Source: Mycobacterium sp.
GTDB lineage: Bacteria > Actinomycetota > Actinomycetes > Mycobacteriales > Mycobacteriaceae
DNA: 64,000 nucleotides
Assembly (NCBI RefSeq): GCF_002863225.1
Contig: NZ_PKEK01000073.1
Span: forward strand, 19,389 to 83,388
Direction: 5' to 3'
Shown here: piece by piece, positions 15,915 to 22,792 of the stretch
Numbering within the stretch: the first letter of the stretch is position 1
Layout: every line of letters begins with the position of its first letter
Position numbers and translations under genes: made by a program
The notes under the pieces: model-generated
The model's database searches: none
What the model saw: only the letters and a program-made list of their open reading frames with translations
What the model was told of the DNA's origin: nothing

Positions 15915-15938
15915 TACTCGCAAGTAAGTAAACACTTG
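15915..15938. promoter_or_regulatory. Palindromic operator cluster, desaturase operon / aroC intergenic region
   Basis: TACTCGCAAGTA at 15915-15926 is a 12-bp palindrome with one mismatched pair, and CAAGT-N8-ACTTG at 15921-15938 overlaps it. On the minus strand TAGGGT (15911-15916) could be the -10 box of the reductase gene. The layout is that of a TetR-type operator; desaturase operons in other bacteria are under such acyl-CoA-sensing repressors. No regulator gene is adjacent. Confidence 0.45.
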
Positions 15939-15990
15939 TGTCGGTTTCACTTTTTTCGCTGTCGGGGTCCGCCATGGGAAGATGGGACCC

Positions 15991-17196
15991 GTGTTGCGAT
16001 GGACTACTGCTGGTGAATCCCACGGCCGGGCCCTGATGGCTCTGGTCGAAGGCATGGTCGCCGGCGTCGCCGTCACCTCGACCGACATCGCCGACGAGCT
16101 GGCCCGTCGTCGCCTCGGCTACGGTCGCGGCGCGCGGATGAAGTTCGAGCGAGACCAGGTGACCGTGCTTGGCGGCGTGCGGCACGGGATCACCCTGGGT
16201 GGCCCGATCGCCATCGAGGTGGGCAATACCGAGTGGCCGAAATGGGAGACCGTGATGGCCCCGGACCCGGTCGACGCTGCTGAGCTGGAGGTGGCGCGCA
16301 ATGCGCCGCTGACCCGGCCGCGGCCCGGTCACGCCGACTACGCGGGCATGCTCAAGTACGAGTTCGACGACGCCCGTCCGGTGCTCGAGCGGGCCAGCGC
16401 CCGCGAGACAGCGGCCCGGGTCGCGGCCGGCACGGTTGCCCGTCAGTTCCTCCGTCAGGCGCTCGGTGTCGAGGTGCTGTCCCACGTCATCTCGATCGGC
16501 GACTCGGAGCCCTACGACGGTCCGCCGCCGCAACCGGGTGATCTGGCGGCGATCGACGACAGTAGCGTGCGTGCCTTCGACAAGGCCGCCGAAGCGTCGA
16601 TGATCGCCGAGATCGAGGCCGCCAAGAAGGACGGCGACACCCTCGGCGGCGTGGTGGAAGCCGTTGTTGTCGGCCTGCCCGTCGGACTGGGATCGTTCAC
16701 CAGCGGCGACAACCGGCTCGACAGTCAGCTGGCCGCCGCAGTGATGGGGATCCAGGCGATCAAGGGTGTCGAGATCGGCGACGGCTTCGAAACCGCGCGG
16801 CGACGCGGCAGCCGCGCACACGACGAAATGTATCCCGGCCCCGACGGCGTGGTCCGCTCGACCAACCGGGCCGGCGGCCTGGAGGGTGGCATGACCAACG
16901 GTCAGCCGCTGCGGGTGCGCGCCGCGATGAAACCGATCTCCACGGTGCCGCGCGCGTTGGCCACCGTCGACATGGCGACCGGTGACGAGGCGGTCGCGAT
17001 CAACCAGCGCTCGGATGTCTGTGCCGTGCCGGCCGCCGGGGTGGTCGTCGAGTCGATGGTCGCGCTGGTGTTGGCCCGTGCGGCGCTGGAGAAGTTCGGT
17101 GGCGACTCGCTGACCGAGACCCGGCGCAACATCGAGGCGTACCGGCGGTCGGTCGCCGCACGCGAGCCGGTGACCGAGATGCGGGCGTCCGGGTAA
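15991..17196 (+). CDS. aroC: Chorismate synthase
   Basis: 401 aa, FMN-dependent, makes chorismate from EPSP in the last common step of aromatic synthesis. The start LRWTTAGESHGRALMALVEG, internal RHGITLGGPIAIEVGN and the late segment RSDVCAVPAAGVVVE are family signatures. GTG at 15991 gives the expected N-terminus and length; an ATG nine bases earlier is less likely. It begins the tightly packed aroC-aroK-aroB-aroQ operon. Confidence 0.97.
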   Translation: MLRWTTAGESHGRALMALVEGMVAGVAVTSTDIADELARRRLGYGRGARMKFERDQVTVLGGVRHGITLGGPIAIEVGNTEWPKWETVMAPDPVDAAELEVARNAPLTRPRPGHADYAGMLKYEFDDARPVLERASARETAARVAAGTVARQFLRQALGVEVLSHVISIGDSEPYDGPPPQPGDLAAIDDSSVRAFDKAAEASMIAEIEAAKKDGDTLGGVVEAVVVGLPVGLGSFTSGDNRLDSQLAAAVMGIQAIKGVEIGDGFETARRRGSRAHDEMYPGPDGVVRSTNRAGGLEGGMTNGQPLRVRAAMKPISTVPRALATVDMATGDEAVAINQRSDVCAVPAAGVVVESMVALVLARAALEKFGGDSLTETRRNIEAYRRSVAAREPVTEMRASG

Positions 17197-17859
17197 ATGG
17201 CGCCCAGGGCCGTGCTGGTGGGACTGCCGGGATCCGGCAAGTCCACCATCGGTCGACGGCTGGCCAAAGCGCTCGGCGTCGGGATGCTCGACACCGACGC
17301 GGCGATCGAGGAGCAGACCGGACGCAGCATCGCCGACATCTTCGCGACCGACGGGGAGCAGGAGTTCCGCCGGATCGAGGAAGAGGTGATCCGGGCGGCG
17401 CTGACATCCCACGACGGCGTGCTGTCACTCGGCGGTGGCGCTGTCACCACGCCCGGGGTCCGCACCGCACTGGCCGGCCACAATGTCGTATACCTGGAAA
17501 TCACTGCGGCCGAAGGGGTTCGGCGCACCGGCGGTAACACCGTGCGGCCGCTGCTGGCTGGTCCGGACCGGGCTGAGAAATTTCGCGCGCTGATGACCCA
17601 GCGCGTGCCGCTCTATCGGAAGGTCGCCACGATCCGGGTGAACACCAACCGTCGCAACCCCGGCGCCGTCGTCCGCCACATCATGTGCCGGCTCAACGAC
17701 CCGAAACCTGGCCACGCGGCGCGCAACCGGCGTCGCCCACCGTGGCGTCGCACCACCACGCCAGAGACACCCGGCGTGCCGGAACCTCGTACCGGGCCAC
17801 CCCCGACACCCGCCACCCCGGCCGCACTGGCCGCCGCCCGTCGGGAGGCAGGCAAATGA
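17197..17859 (+). CDS. aroK: Shikimate kinase with extended C-terminal tail
   Basis: 220 aa. Phosphorylates shikimate at O3 using ATP. P-loop GLPGSGKST at residues 9-17, shikimate-binding DTDAAIEEQ at 32-40, FRRIEEEV near 57-64, SLGGGAVTTP at 77-86 and the lid RPLLAGPDR at 117-125. The kinase fold ends near residue 166; residues 167-220 are an added tail rich in Pro, Arg and Thr, absent from the roughly 176-residue M. tuberculosis enzyme. The start codon directly follows the aroC stop and the stop overlaps the aroB start. Confidence 0.95.
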   Translation: MAPRAVLVGLPGSGKSTIGRRLAKALGVGMLDTDAAIEEQTGRSIADIFATDGEQEFRRIEEEVIRAALTSHDGVLSLGGGAVTTPGVRTALAGHNVVYLEITAAEGVRRTGGNTVRPLLAGPDRAEKFRALMTQRVPLYRKVATIRVNTNRRNPGAVVRHIMCRLNDPKPGHAARNRRRPPWRRTTTPETPGVPEPRTGPPPTPATPAALAAARREAGK

Positions 17860-18935
17860 GCGATCCGATCACCGTGCAGGTCAACGTCGACCCGCCCTAC
17901 CCGGTCATCATCGGCACCGGACTGCTGAGCGAACTCGGCGACGTGCTCGCCGGGCGGCACCGCGTCGCGATCCTGCACCAACCGGTGTTGACGCAGACCG
18001 CCGAGGCCATCCGGAACCACTTGGCCGACAAGGGTATCGACGCACACCAGATCGAGATTCCGGATGCCGAAGCGGGCAAGGACCTGCCCGTCGTCGGCTA
18101 CATCTGGGAGGTGTTGGGACGCATCGGGATTGACCGCAAAGACGCGCTGGTGAGCCTGGGCGGCGGCGCGGCCACCGACGTCGCGGGTTTTGCCGCGGCC
18201 ACCTGGCTGCGCGGGGTGTCGATCGTCCACGTGCCGACCACGCTGCTGGCGATGGTCGACGCGGCCGTCGGCGGCAAGACCGGCATCAACACCGACGCCG
18301 GCAAGAACCTAGTCGGCGCGTTCCATCAGCCGACCGCAGTGCTGGTCGACCTTGCGACGCTGCAGACGTTGCCGCACAACGAGATCGCGGCCGGAATGGC
18401 CGAGGTCGTCAAAGCCGGCTTCATCGCCGACCCGGTGATACTCGACCTGATCGAGGCCGACCCGAAGGCGGCGCTCGACCCGTCGGGGGAGGTGCTGCCG
18501 GAGCTGATCCGGCGCGCCATCGCGGTCAAGGCCGAAGTGGTCGCGGCCGACGAGAAGGAGTCGGCGCTGCGCGAAATTCTGAACTACGGCCACACTTTGG
18601 GTCATGCGATCGAGCGGCGGGAGCGCTACCAGTGGCGGCACGGCGCCGCGGTGTCGGTGGGAATGGTGTTCGCCGCCGAATTGGGCCGGCTGGCAGGCCG
18701 TCTCGACGATGCGACCGCGCAGCGCCACCGCGACATCTTGACTTCACTCGGGCTGCCGACGAGTTACGACGCCGACGCGCTGCCGCAACTCCTGGAGTCG
18801 ATGGCCGGCGACAAGAAGACCCGCGCCGGGGTGTTGCGGTTCGTGGTGCTCGACGGGCTGGCCAAGCCGGGCAGGCTCGAGGGGCCGGACCCGGCGCTGC
18901 TGGCGGCGGCCTACGCGGAGGTGGGCACGCGATGA
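17856..18935 (+). CDS. aroB: 3-dehydroquinate synthase
   Basis: 359 aa, Zn- and NAD-dependent, converts DAHP to 3-dehydroquinate. Seen: SLGGGAATDVAGFAAATWLRG, PTTLLAMVDAAVGGKTGIN and the Zn-ligand stretch ILNYGHTLGHAIE. ATG 17856 overlaps the aroK stop and matches the family start; the frame is open further upstream only inside aroK. The stop overlaps the aroQ start. Confidence 0.97.
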   Translation: MSDPITVQVNVDPPYPVIIGTGLLSELGDVLAGRHRVAILHQPVLTQTAEAIRNHLADKGIDAHQIEIPDAEAGKDLPVVGYIWEVLGRIGIDRKDALVSLGGGAATDVAGFAAATWLRGVSIVHVPTTLLAMVDAAVGGKTGINTDAGKNLVGAFHQPTAVLVDLATLQTLPHNEIAAGMAEVVKAGFIADPVILDLIEADPKAALDPSGEVLPELIRRAIAVKAEVVAADEKESALREILNYGHTLGHAIERRERYQWRHGAAVSVGMVFAAELGRLAGRLDDATAQRHRDILTSLGLPTSYDADALPQLLESMAGDKKTRAGVLRFVVLDGLAKPGRLEGPDPALLAAAYAEVGTR

Positions 18936-19372
18936 GCGGGCCGACTGTCAACATCGTCAACGGGCCCAACCTCGGCCGGCTCGGACGGCGCGAGCCGGAG
19001 GTCTACGGCGACACCACCCATGACGATCTCGTCGCGCTGATCGAGCGTGAGGCAACCGAGCTCGGTCTCAAAGCCGTTGTGCGGCAAAGTGACAGCGAGG
19101 CCGAGCTGCTGGATTGGATTCACGCCGCCGCGGACGCCGCAGAGCCGGTGATCCTCAATGCCGGCGGTCTGACGCACACTTCCATCGCGCTACGGGACGC
19201 CTGTGCCGAGCTGAGTGCTCCTCTCGTCGAGGTGCACATCTCGAATGTCTTCGCCCGCGAGGAGTTTCGCCACCACTCCTACTTGAGCCCGATTGCCAGT
19301 GGCGTCATCGTGGGCTTGGGCGTGCAGGGCTACGTGCTGGCCCTGCGTTATCTGGCGAGCCTGAACGACTAG
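18932..19372 (+). CDS. aroQ: Type II 3-dehydroquinate dehydratase
   Basis: 146 aa dodecamer-forming type II enzyme that dehydrates 3-dehydroquinate. VNGPNLGRLGRREPEVYG contains the catalytic Arg and Tyr on the flexible lid, RQSDSEAELLDWIH follows, and HISNVFAREEFRHHS supplies the substrate-binding His/Arg. Named aroD in M. tuberculosis (Rv2537c). The last gene of the operon; its stop overlaps that of the Rv2536-like gene on the other strand by four bases. Confidence 0.96.
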   Translation: MSGPTVNIVNGPNLGRLGRREPEVYGDTTHDDLVALIEREATELGLKAVVRQSDSEAELLDWIHAAADAAEPVILNAGGLTHTSIALRDACAELSAPLVEVHISNVFAREEFRHHSYLSPIASGVIVGLGVQGYVLALRYLASLND

Positions 19373-20091
19373 TCGGTCTTCGGCTTTTCGATCTGCTCGG
19401 TGACCGGCTCGTGGGCCGGCAGTGTCTCGGTCTTCTCGGTGCGATGGGCCGCGGGAGCCTCGGCCGTCGCGTCGGCCTCGTGGCTGTAGGCGGTGGGGGC
19501 GTCGTACTCGCCGCGCTCGGCGGTCGCGACCGCGGTCGACTGCTCCTGTGGCCATTCGGCAACCGCGGTGCCGTCCGAGCCGGCCTGGTCGGACCGGACG
19601 GCGGCGAACACGTCGGTGTCGGCGCGATCCTCGTCGCCGCCCGAGCTGCTGCCGCTCTTGGGCTTGTAGTTGCCCGATCGATCGATGCGCCAGCGACCGA
19701 CGGCCACCCCGCTGATCGCGCCCAGGAAGACCACCAGCGCGGTGAACGCGGCGAATGTGGTGAGCTCGTTGACCAGCCCGCCGACGTAGAGCGCTTTGTA
19801 GAACACCGCGATCAACCAGGTCACCGCGCCGCTGAGCAGTCCGGCGACCAGACCGGCCAGCAGCCAGGTCATCGCGAGGTCCTCACGTCGATCCGGGTCG
19901 GGGTTGCTCGAGGCGTCCTCACGTCCGTCGATCAGGCCCCAGACGACCACGCCCACCAGGAACAAGGCCATCAACACCAGGCTGATCAGCGTGGCCTGCG
20001 TCTGCAACACGCTGATGAGCGTGCCCTGGAACAGCCGAACGACGACCATCGCGCCGCCGAACACCAAGCCACGCAGCATCCAGTTAGTCAT
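19369..20091 (-). CDS. Rv2536-like membrane protein with long acidic cytoplasmic tail
   Basis: 240 aa. Four hydrophobic helices (about residues 5-25, 33-53, 74-96, 108-130) are followed by a polar tail of about 105 residues rich in Glu, Thr, Ala and Asp. The helical part resembles the family annotated as B-4DMT transporters; function unknown. ATG 20091 is chosen over upstream starts because TACGCT stands eight bases before it. It faces the aro operon and is divergent from pepQ across only 33 bases. Confidence 0.8.
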   Translation of the reverse strand: MTNWMLRGLVFGGAMVVVRLFQGTLISVLQTQATLISLVLMALFLVGVVVWGLIDGREDASSNPDPDRREDLAMTWLLAGLVAGLLSGAVTWLIAVFYKALYVGGLVNELTTFAAFTALVVFLGAISGVAVGRWRIDRSGNYKPKSGSSSGGDEDRADTDVFAAVRSDQAGSDGTAVAEWPQEQSTAVATAERGEYDAPTAYSHEADATAEAPAAHRTEKTETLPAHEPVTEQIEKPKTD

Positions 20092-20124
20092 GGGGCCACA
20101 GCGTAGCGAGTAGCGTTCGCTGAC
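20092..20124. promoter_or_regulatory. Compact divergent promoter, Rv2536-like gene / pepQ
   Basis: The 33 bases between the two start codons hold TACGCT on the minus strand and TAGCGT (20112-20117) on the plus strand, each eight bases from its start codon. A GTAGCG motif is repeated. Both transcripts would be leaderless or nearly so, and their polymerases would compete. Confidence 0.45.
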
Positions 20125-21225
20125 GTGACACATTCCCAGCGGCGAGCCGCACTCGGAGCTCACCTCCAGGCGGCGGATCTGGACGCGATGCTGGTCACGG
20201 ACCTGATCAATGTGCGATATCTGTCCGGCTTCACCGGGTCGAATGCGGCATTGCTGGTGTTCGCCGACGGCCGCGACGCCGTCTTGGCCACCGATGGGCG
20301 TTACCGCACGCAGGCCGCGCAGCAGGCGCCCGACCTGGAAATCGCCATCGAACGGGCCTGTGGGCGCCATCTTGCCGGTCGGGCGTCCGCCGCACAGGCG
20401 CGCCGGGTGGGCTTCGAGAGTCATGTCGTGACCGTCGACGGATACGACGCCCTCAGCGCCGCGTCGGAGGGGGCCGAACTGGTTCGCGCCTCGTACGCCG
20501 TCGAGGCGCTGCGCGAGATCAAGGACGCCGGTGAGGTGGCGCTGCTACGACTGGCTTGCGAGGCAGCCGATGCGGCGCTGACCGATCTGGTCGACCACGG
20601 CGGCTTACGACCTGGCCGCACCGAGCGTGAGGTGGGCCGCGAGCTGGAGGCGCTGATGCTCGAACACGGCGCCGACGGGGTGTCCTTCGAGACGATCGTG
20701 GCCAGCGGCGCCAACTCGGCGATCCCGCATCACCGGCCCACCGAAGCGGTGCTGGCGGCCGGCGACTTCGTCAAGATCGATTTCGGCGCGCTGGTCGGCG
20801 GCTATCACTCCGACATGACCCGCACGTTCGTGTTGGGCCACGCCGCGGACTGGCAGCGGGAGATATACGAGCTGGTCAGTGCGTCGCAGCGGGCCGGACG
20901 GGAAGCGCTGGCAGCCGGGGCGAGGCTGGCCGACGTCGACGATGCGTCGCGTCGCATGATCGCCGAAGCCGGTCACGGCGACCACTTCGGCCACGGCCTG
21001 GGTCACGGGGTGGGCCTGCAGATCCATGAAGCGCCCGGGATCAATGCCACCGCCGCCGGTACACTACGTGCGGGCTCCGTGGTGACCGTGGAGCCCGGCG
21101 TCTATTTGCCCGACCGTGGCGGGGTCCGCATCGAGGACACGCTTGTCGTGGCAGACCCGGGGCAAGCCCTTGGTAGCGCACCGGAATTGCTCACCCGGTT
21201 CCCCAAGGAACTGGCCATCGTGTAG
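20125..21225 (+). CDS. pepQ: Xaa-Pro aminopeptidase, M24 family
   Basis: 366 aa cytoplasmic metallopeptidase that removes residues before proline. The creatinase-like N-terminal domain (about 1-125) is followed by the pita-bread fold with metal ligands in KIDFGALVGGYHSDMTRTF (two Asp), GHGLGHGVGLQIHE (His), TVEPGVYLP (Glu) and GVRIEDTLVV (Glu). Homologue of Rv2535c and, as there, directly upstream of efp. Confidence 0.92.
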   Translation: MTHSQRRAALGAHLQAADLDAMLVTDLINVRYLSGFTGSNAALLVFADGRDAVLATDGRYRTQAAQQAPDLEIAIERACGRHLAGRASAAQARRVGFESHVVTVDGYDALSAASEGAELVRASYAVEALREIKDAGEVALLRLACEAADAALTDLVDHGGLRPGRTEREVGRELEALMLEHGADGVSFETIVASGANSAIPHHRPTEAVLAAGDFVKIDFGALVGGYHSDMTRTFVLGHAADWQREIYELVSASQRAGREALAAGARLADVDDASRRMIAEAGHGDHFGHGLGHGVGLQIHEAPGINATAAGTLRAGSVVTVEPGVYLPDRGGVRIEDTLVVADPGQALGSAPELLTRFPKELAIV

Positions 21226-21239
21226 GAGATTCACCGACC

Positions 21240-21803
21240 GTGCCAAGCACCGCCGATTTCAAAAATGGACTTGTACTGGTGATCGACGGCCAGCTGTGGC
21301 AGATCACCGACTTCCAGCACGTCAAACCGGGCAAGGGTCCGGCCTTCGTGCGCACCAAACTGAAAAACGTGCTCTCGGGCAAGGTCGTCGACAAGACCTA
21401 CAACGCCGGGGTGAAGGTGGAGACCGCGACCGTCGACCGGCGCGACGCCACCTTTCTCTACCGTGACGGCACCGACTTCGTGTTCATGGACAGCCAGGAC
21501 TACGAGCAGCATCCGTTGCCGGAGTCGCTGGTCGGCGACGCCGCCCGGTTCCTGCTGGAGGGTCTGCCGGTCCAGGTCGCGTTCCACAACAGCGCGCCGC
21601 TGTACCTCGAGCTGCCGGTGACCGTCGAACTCGTCGTCACCCACACCGAGCCGGGGCTGCAGGGCGACCGCTCCAGTGCGGGCACCAAGCCGGCAACCGT
21701 GGAGACCGGCGCCGAACTGCAGGTGCCGCTGTTCATCAACACCGGCGACAAGTTGAAGGTCGACTCCCGTGACGGCAGCTACCTGGGTCGTGTCAACGCG
21801 TGA
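21240..21803 (+). CDS. efp: Elongation factor P
   Basis: 187 aa, the usual length. Helps the ribosome at polyproline stretches. Three beta-barrel domains; domain I carries HVKPGKGPAFVRTKLKN, where the Lys at the loop tip is the modification site in other bacteria; the C-terminal signature INTGDKLKVDSRDGSYLGR is intact. GTG start with AGGAG upstream. The stop overlaps the nusB start. Confidence 0.97.
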   Translation: MPSTADFKNGLVLVIDGQLWQITDFQHVKPGKGPAFVRTKLKNVLSGKVVDKTYNAGVKVETATVDRRDATFLYRDGTDFVFMDSQDYEQHPLPESLVGDAARFLLEGLPVQVAFHNSAPLYLELPVTVELVVTHTEPGLQGDRSSAGTKPATVETGAELQVPLFINTGDKLKVDSRDGSYLGRVNA

Positions 21804-22342
21804 ATTCTGCCCGTCCGGCGCGGCCTGTCAAAGGGCGGCATCAGGCACGTAAGCGCGCTGTCGACTTGTTGTTCGAAGCCGAGGCCCGCGGATGGACCCC
21901 GGCTCAGGCCGCCGATGCGCGCGCAGCGCTGGCCGAGTCCAACGACGAGGTGGCACCCCCGCATCCGTACACGGTGACCGTGGCGCACGGTGTCACCGAA
22001 CACGCCGCCCACGTCGACGATCTGATCTCCTCGCACTTGCAGGGGTGGACGCTGGACAGGCTGCCGGCCGTCGACCGCGCCATCCTGCGGGTTGCGGTGT
22101 ACGAGCTGCTGCACGCCGACGACGTGCCGGCCCCGGTCGCCGTCGACGAGGCGGTGGAACTGGCCAAAGAGTTGTCCACCGACGACTCACCGGGTTTCGT
22201 CAACGGCGTGCTGGGGCAGGTGATGTTGGTGACCCCACAGATCCGGGCCGCGGCTCAAGCCCTTCGGCCGTCGCCGGAGCAGGTCTCCGACGAGCCCGAC
22301 GACGGAGATGGACACGTGGACGCCGCTGCCGGCGACTCATGA
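21800..22342 (+). CDS. nusB: Transcription antitermination factor NusB
   Basis: 180 aa. Binds boxA RNA with S10 during rRNA transcription. All-helical fold: KRAVDLLFEAEARG, LDRLPAVDRAILRVAVYELL and a closing FVNGVLGQV are family signatures. The last 25 or so residues are an acidic Asp/Glu/Gly-rich tail not needed for the fold, making it longer than the 156-residue M. tuberculosis protein. GTG 21800 overlaps the efp stop. Confidence 0.94.
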   Translation: MNSARPARPVKGRHQARKRAVDLLFEAEARGWTPAQAADARAALAESNDEVAPPHPYTVTVAHGVTEHAAHVDDLISSHLQGWTLDRLPAVDRAILRVAVYELLHADDVPAPVAVDEAVELAKELSTDDSPGFVNGVLGQVMLVTPQIRAAAQALRPSPEQVSDEPDDGDGHVDAAAGDS

Positions 22343-22701
22343 CCCGGCTGGAGTTGCGCGTCCTGGTCTCCGGGATCCTGGCGGCGACGGTGGTGCTCGG
22401 TGCGGTGCTGTGCGCCGCGTACGGGCAGGCCGCGATCGCGGCGGCGCTGGCGATCTACGCCCTTGGCGTCGGTGCGTGGCTGTATCACTCGATCGAGCGT
22501 CTGGTGCTGGCCCGCCGCATCGAGACCGTGCGTGCGGCCGCCACGCCATTCCGGCCGCTGCTGCCGGTGATGGCGGCGATCATGGCACTGAGCCAGGCCG
22601 TCGTGCGATCGCTGTCCGATGTGACCGAGGTGGCGCCCGCGCGGCGCTGGATTCCGCTCACCCGCGGTCGTAAATCCGACGAAGACCAATGGGACGCCTG
22701 A
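22339..22701 (+). CDS. Small membrane protein, Rv2532c-like
   Basis: 120 aa. Two hydrophobic helices at about residues 8-30 and 32-52 form a hairpin, followed by a basic amphipathic region and the C-terminal RRWIPLTRGRKSDEDQWDA. Function unknown. ATG overlaps the nusB stop, so it is co-translated with nusB. Placement between nusB and the decarboxylase gene matches Rv2532c. Confidence 0.8.
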   Translation: MTRLELRVLVSGILAATVVLGAVLCAAYGQAAIAAALAIYALGVGAWLYHSIERLVLARRIETVRAAATPFRPLLPVMAAIMALSQAVVRSLSDVTEVAPARRWIPLTRGRKSDEDQWDA

Positions 22702-22792
22702 GCTGCCGCCGAGAGTCTGTTGGGGCAGTTGTGACAATCTGGGTTGAGCTGACAAAACGCCCGCATCGCTGCTGACGGAGGGACACACTGGC

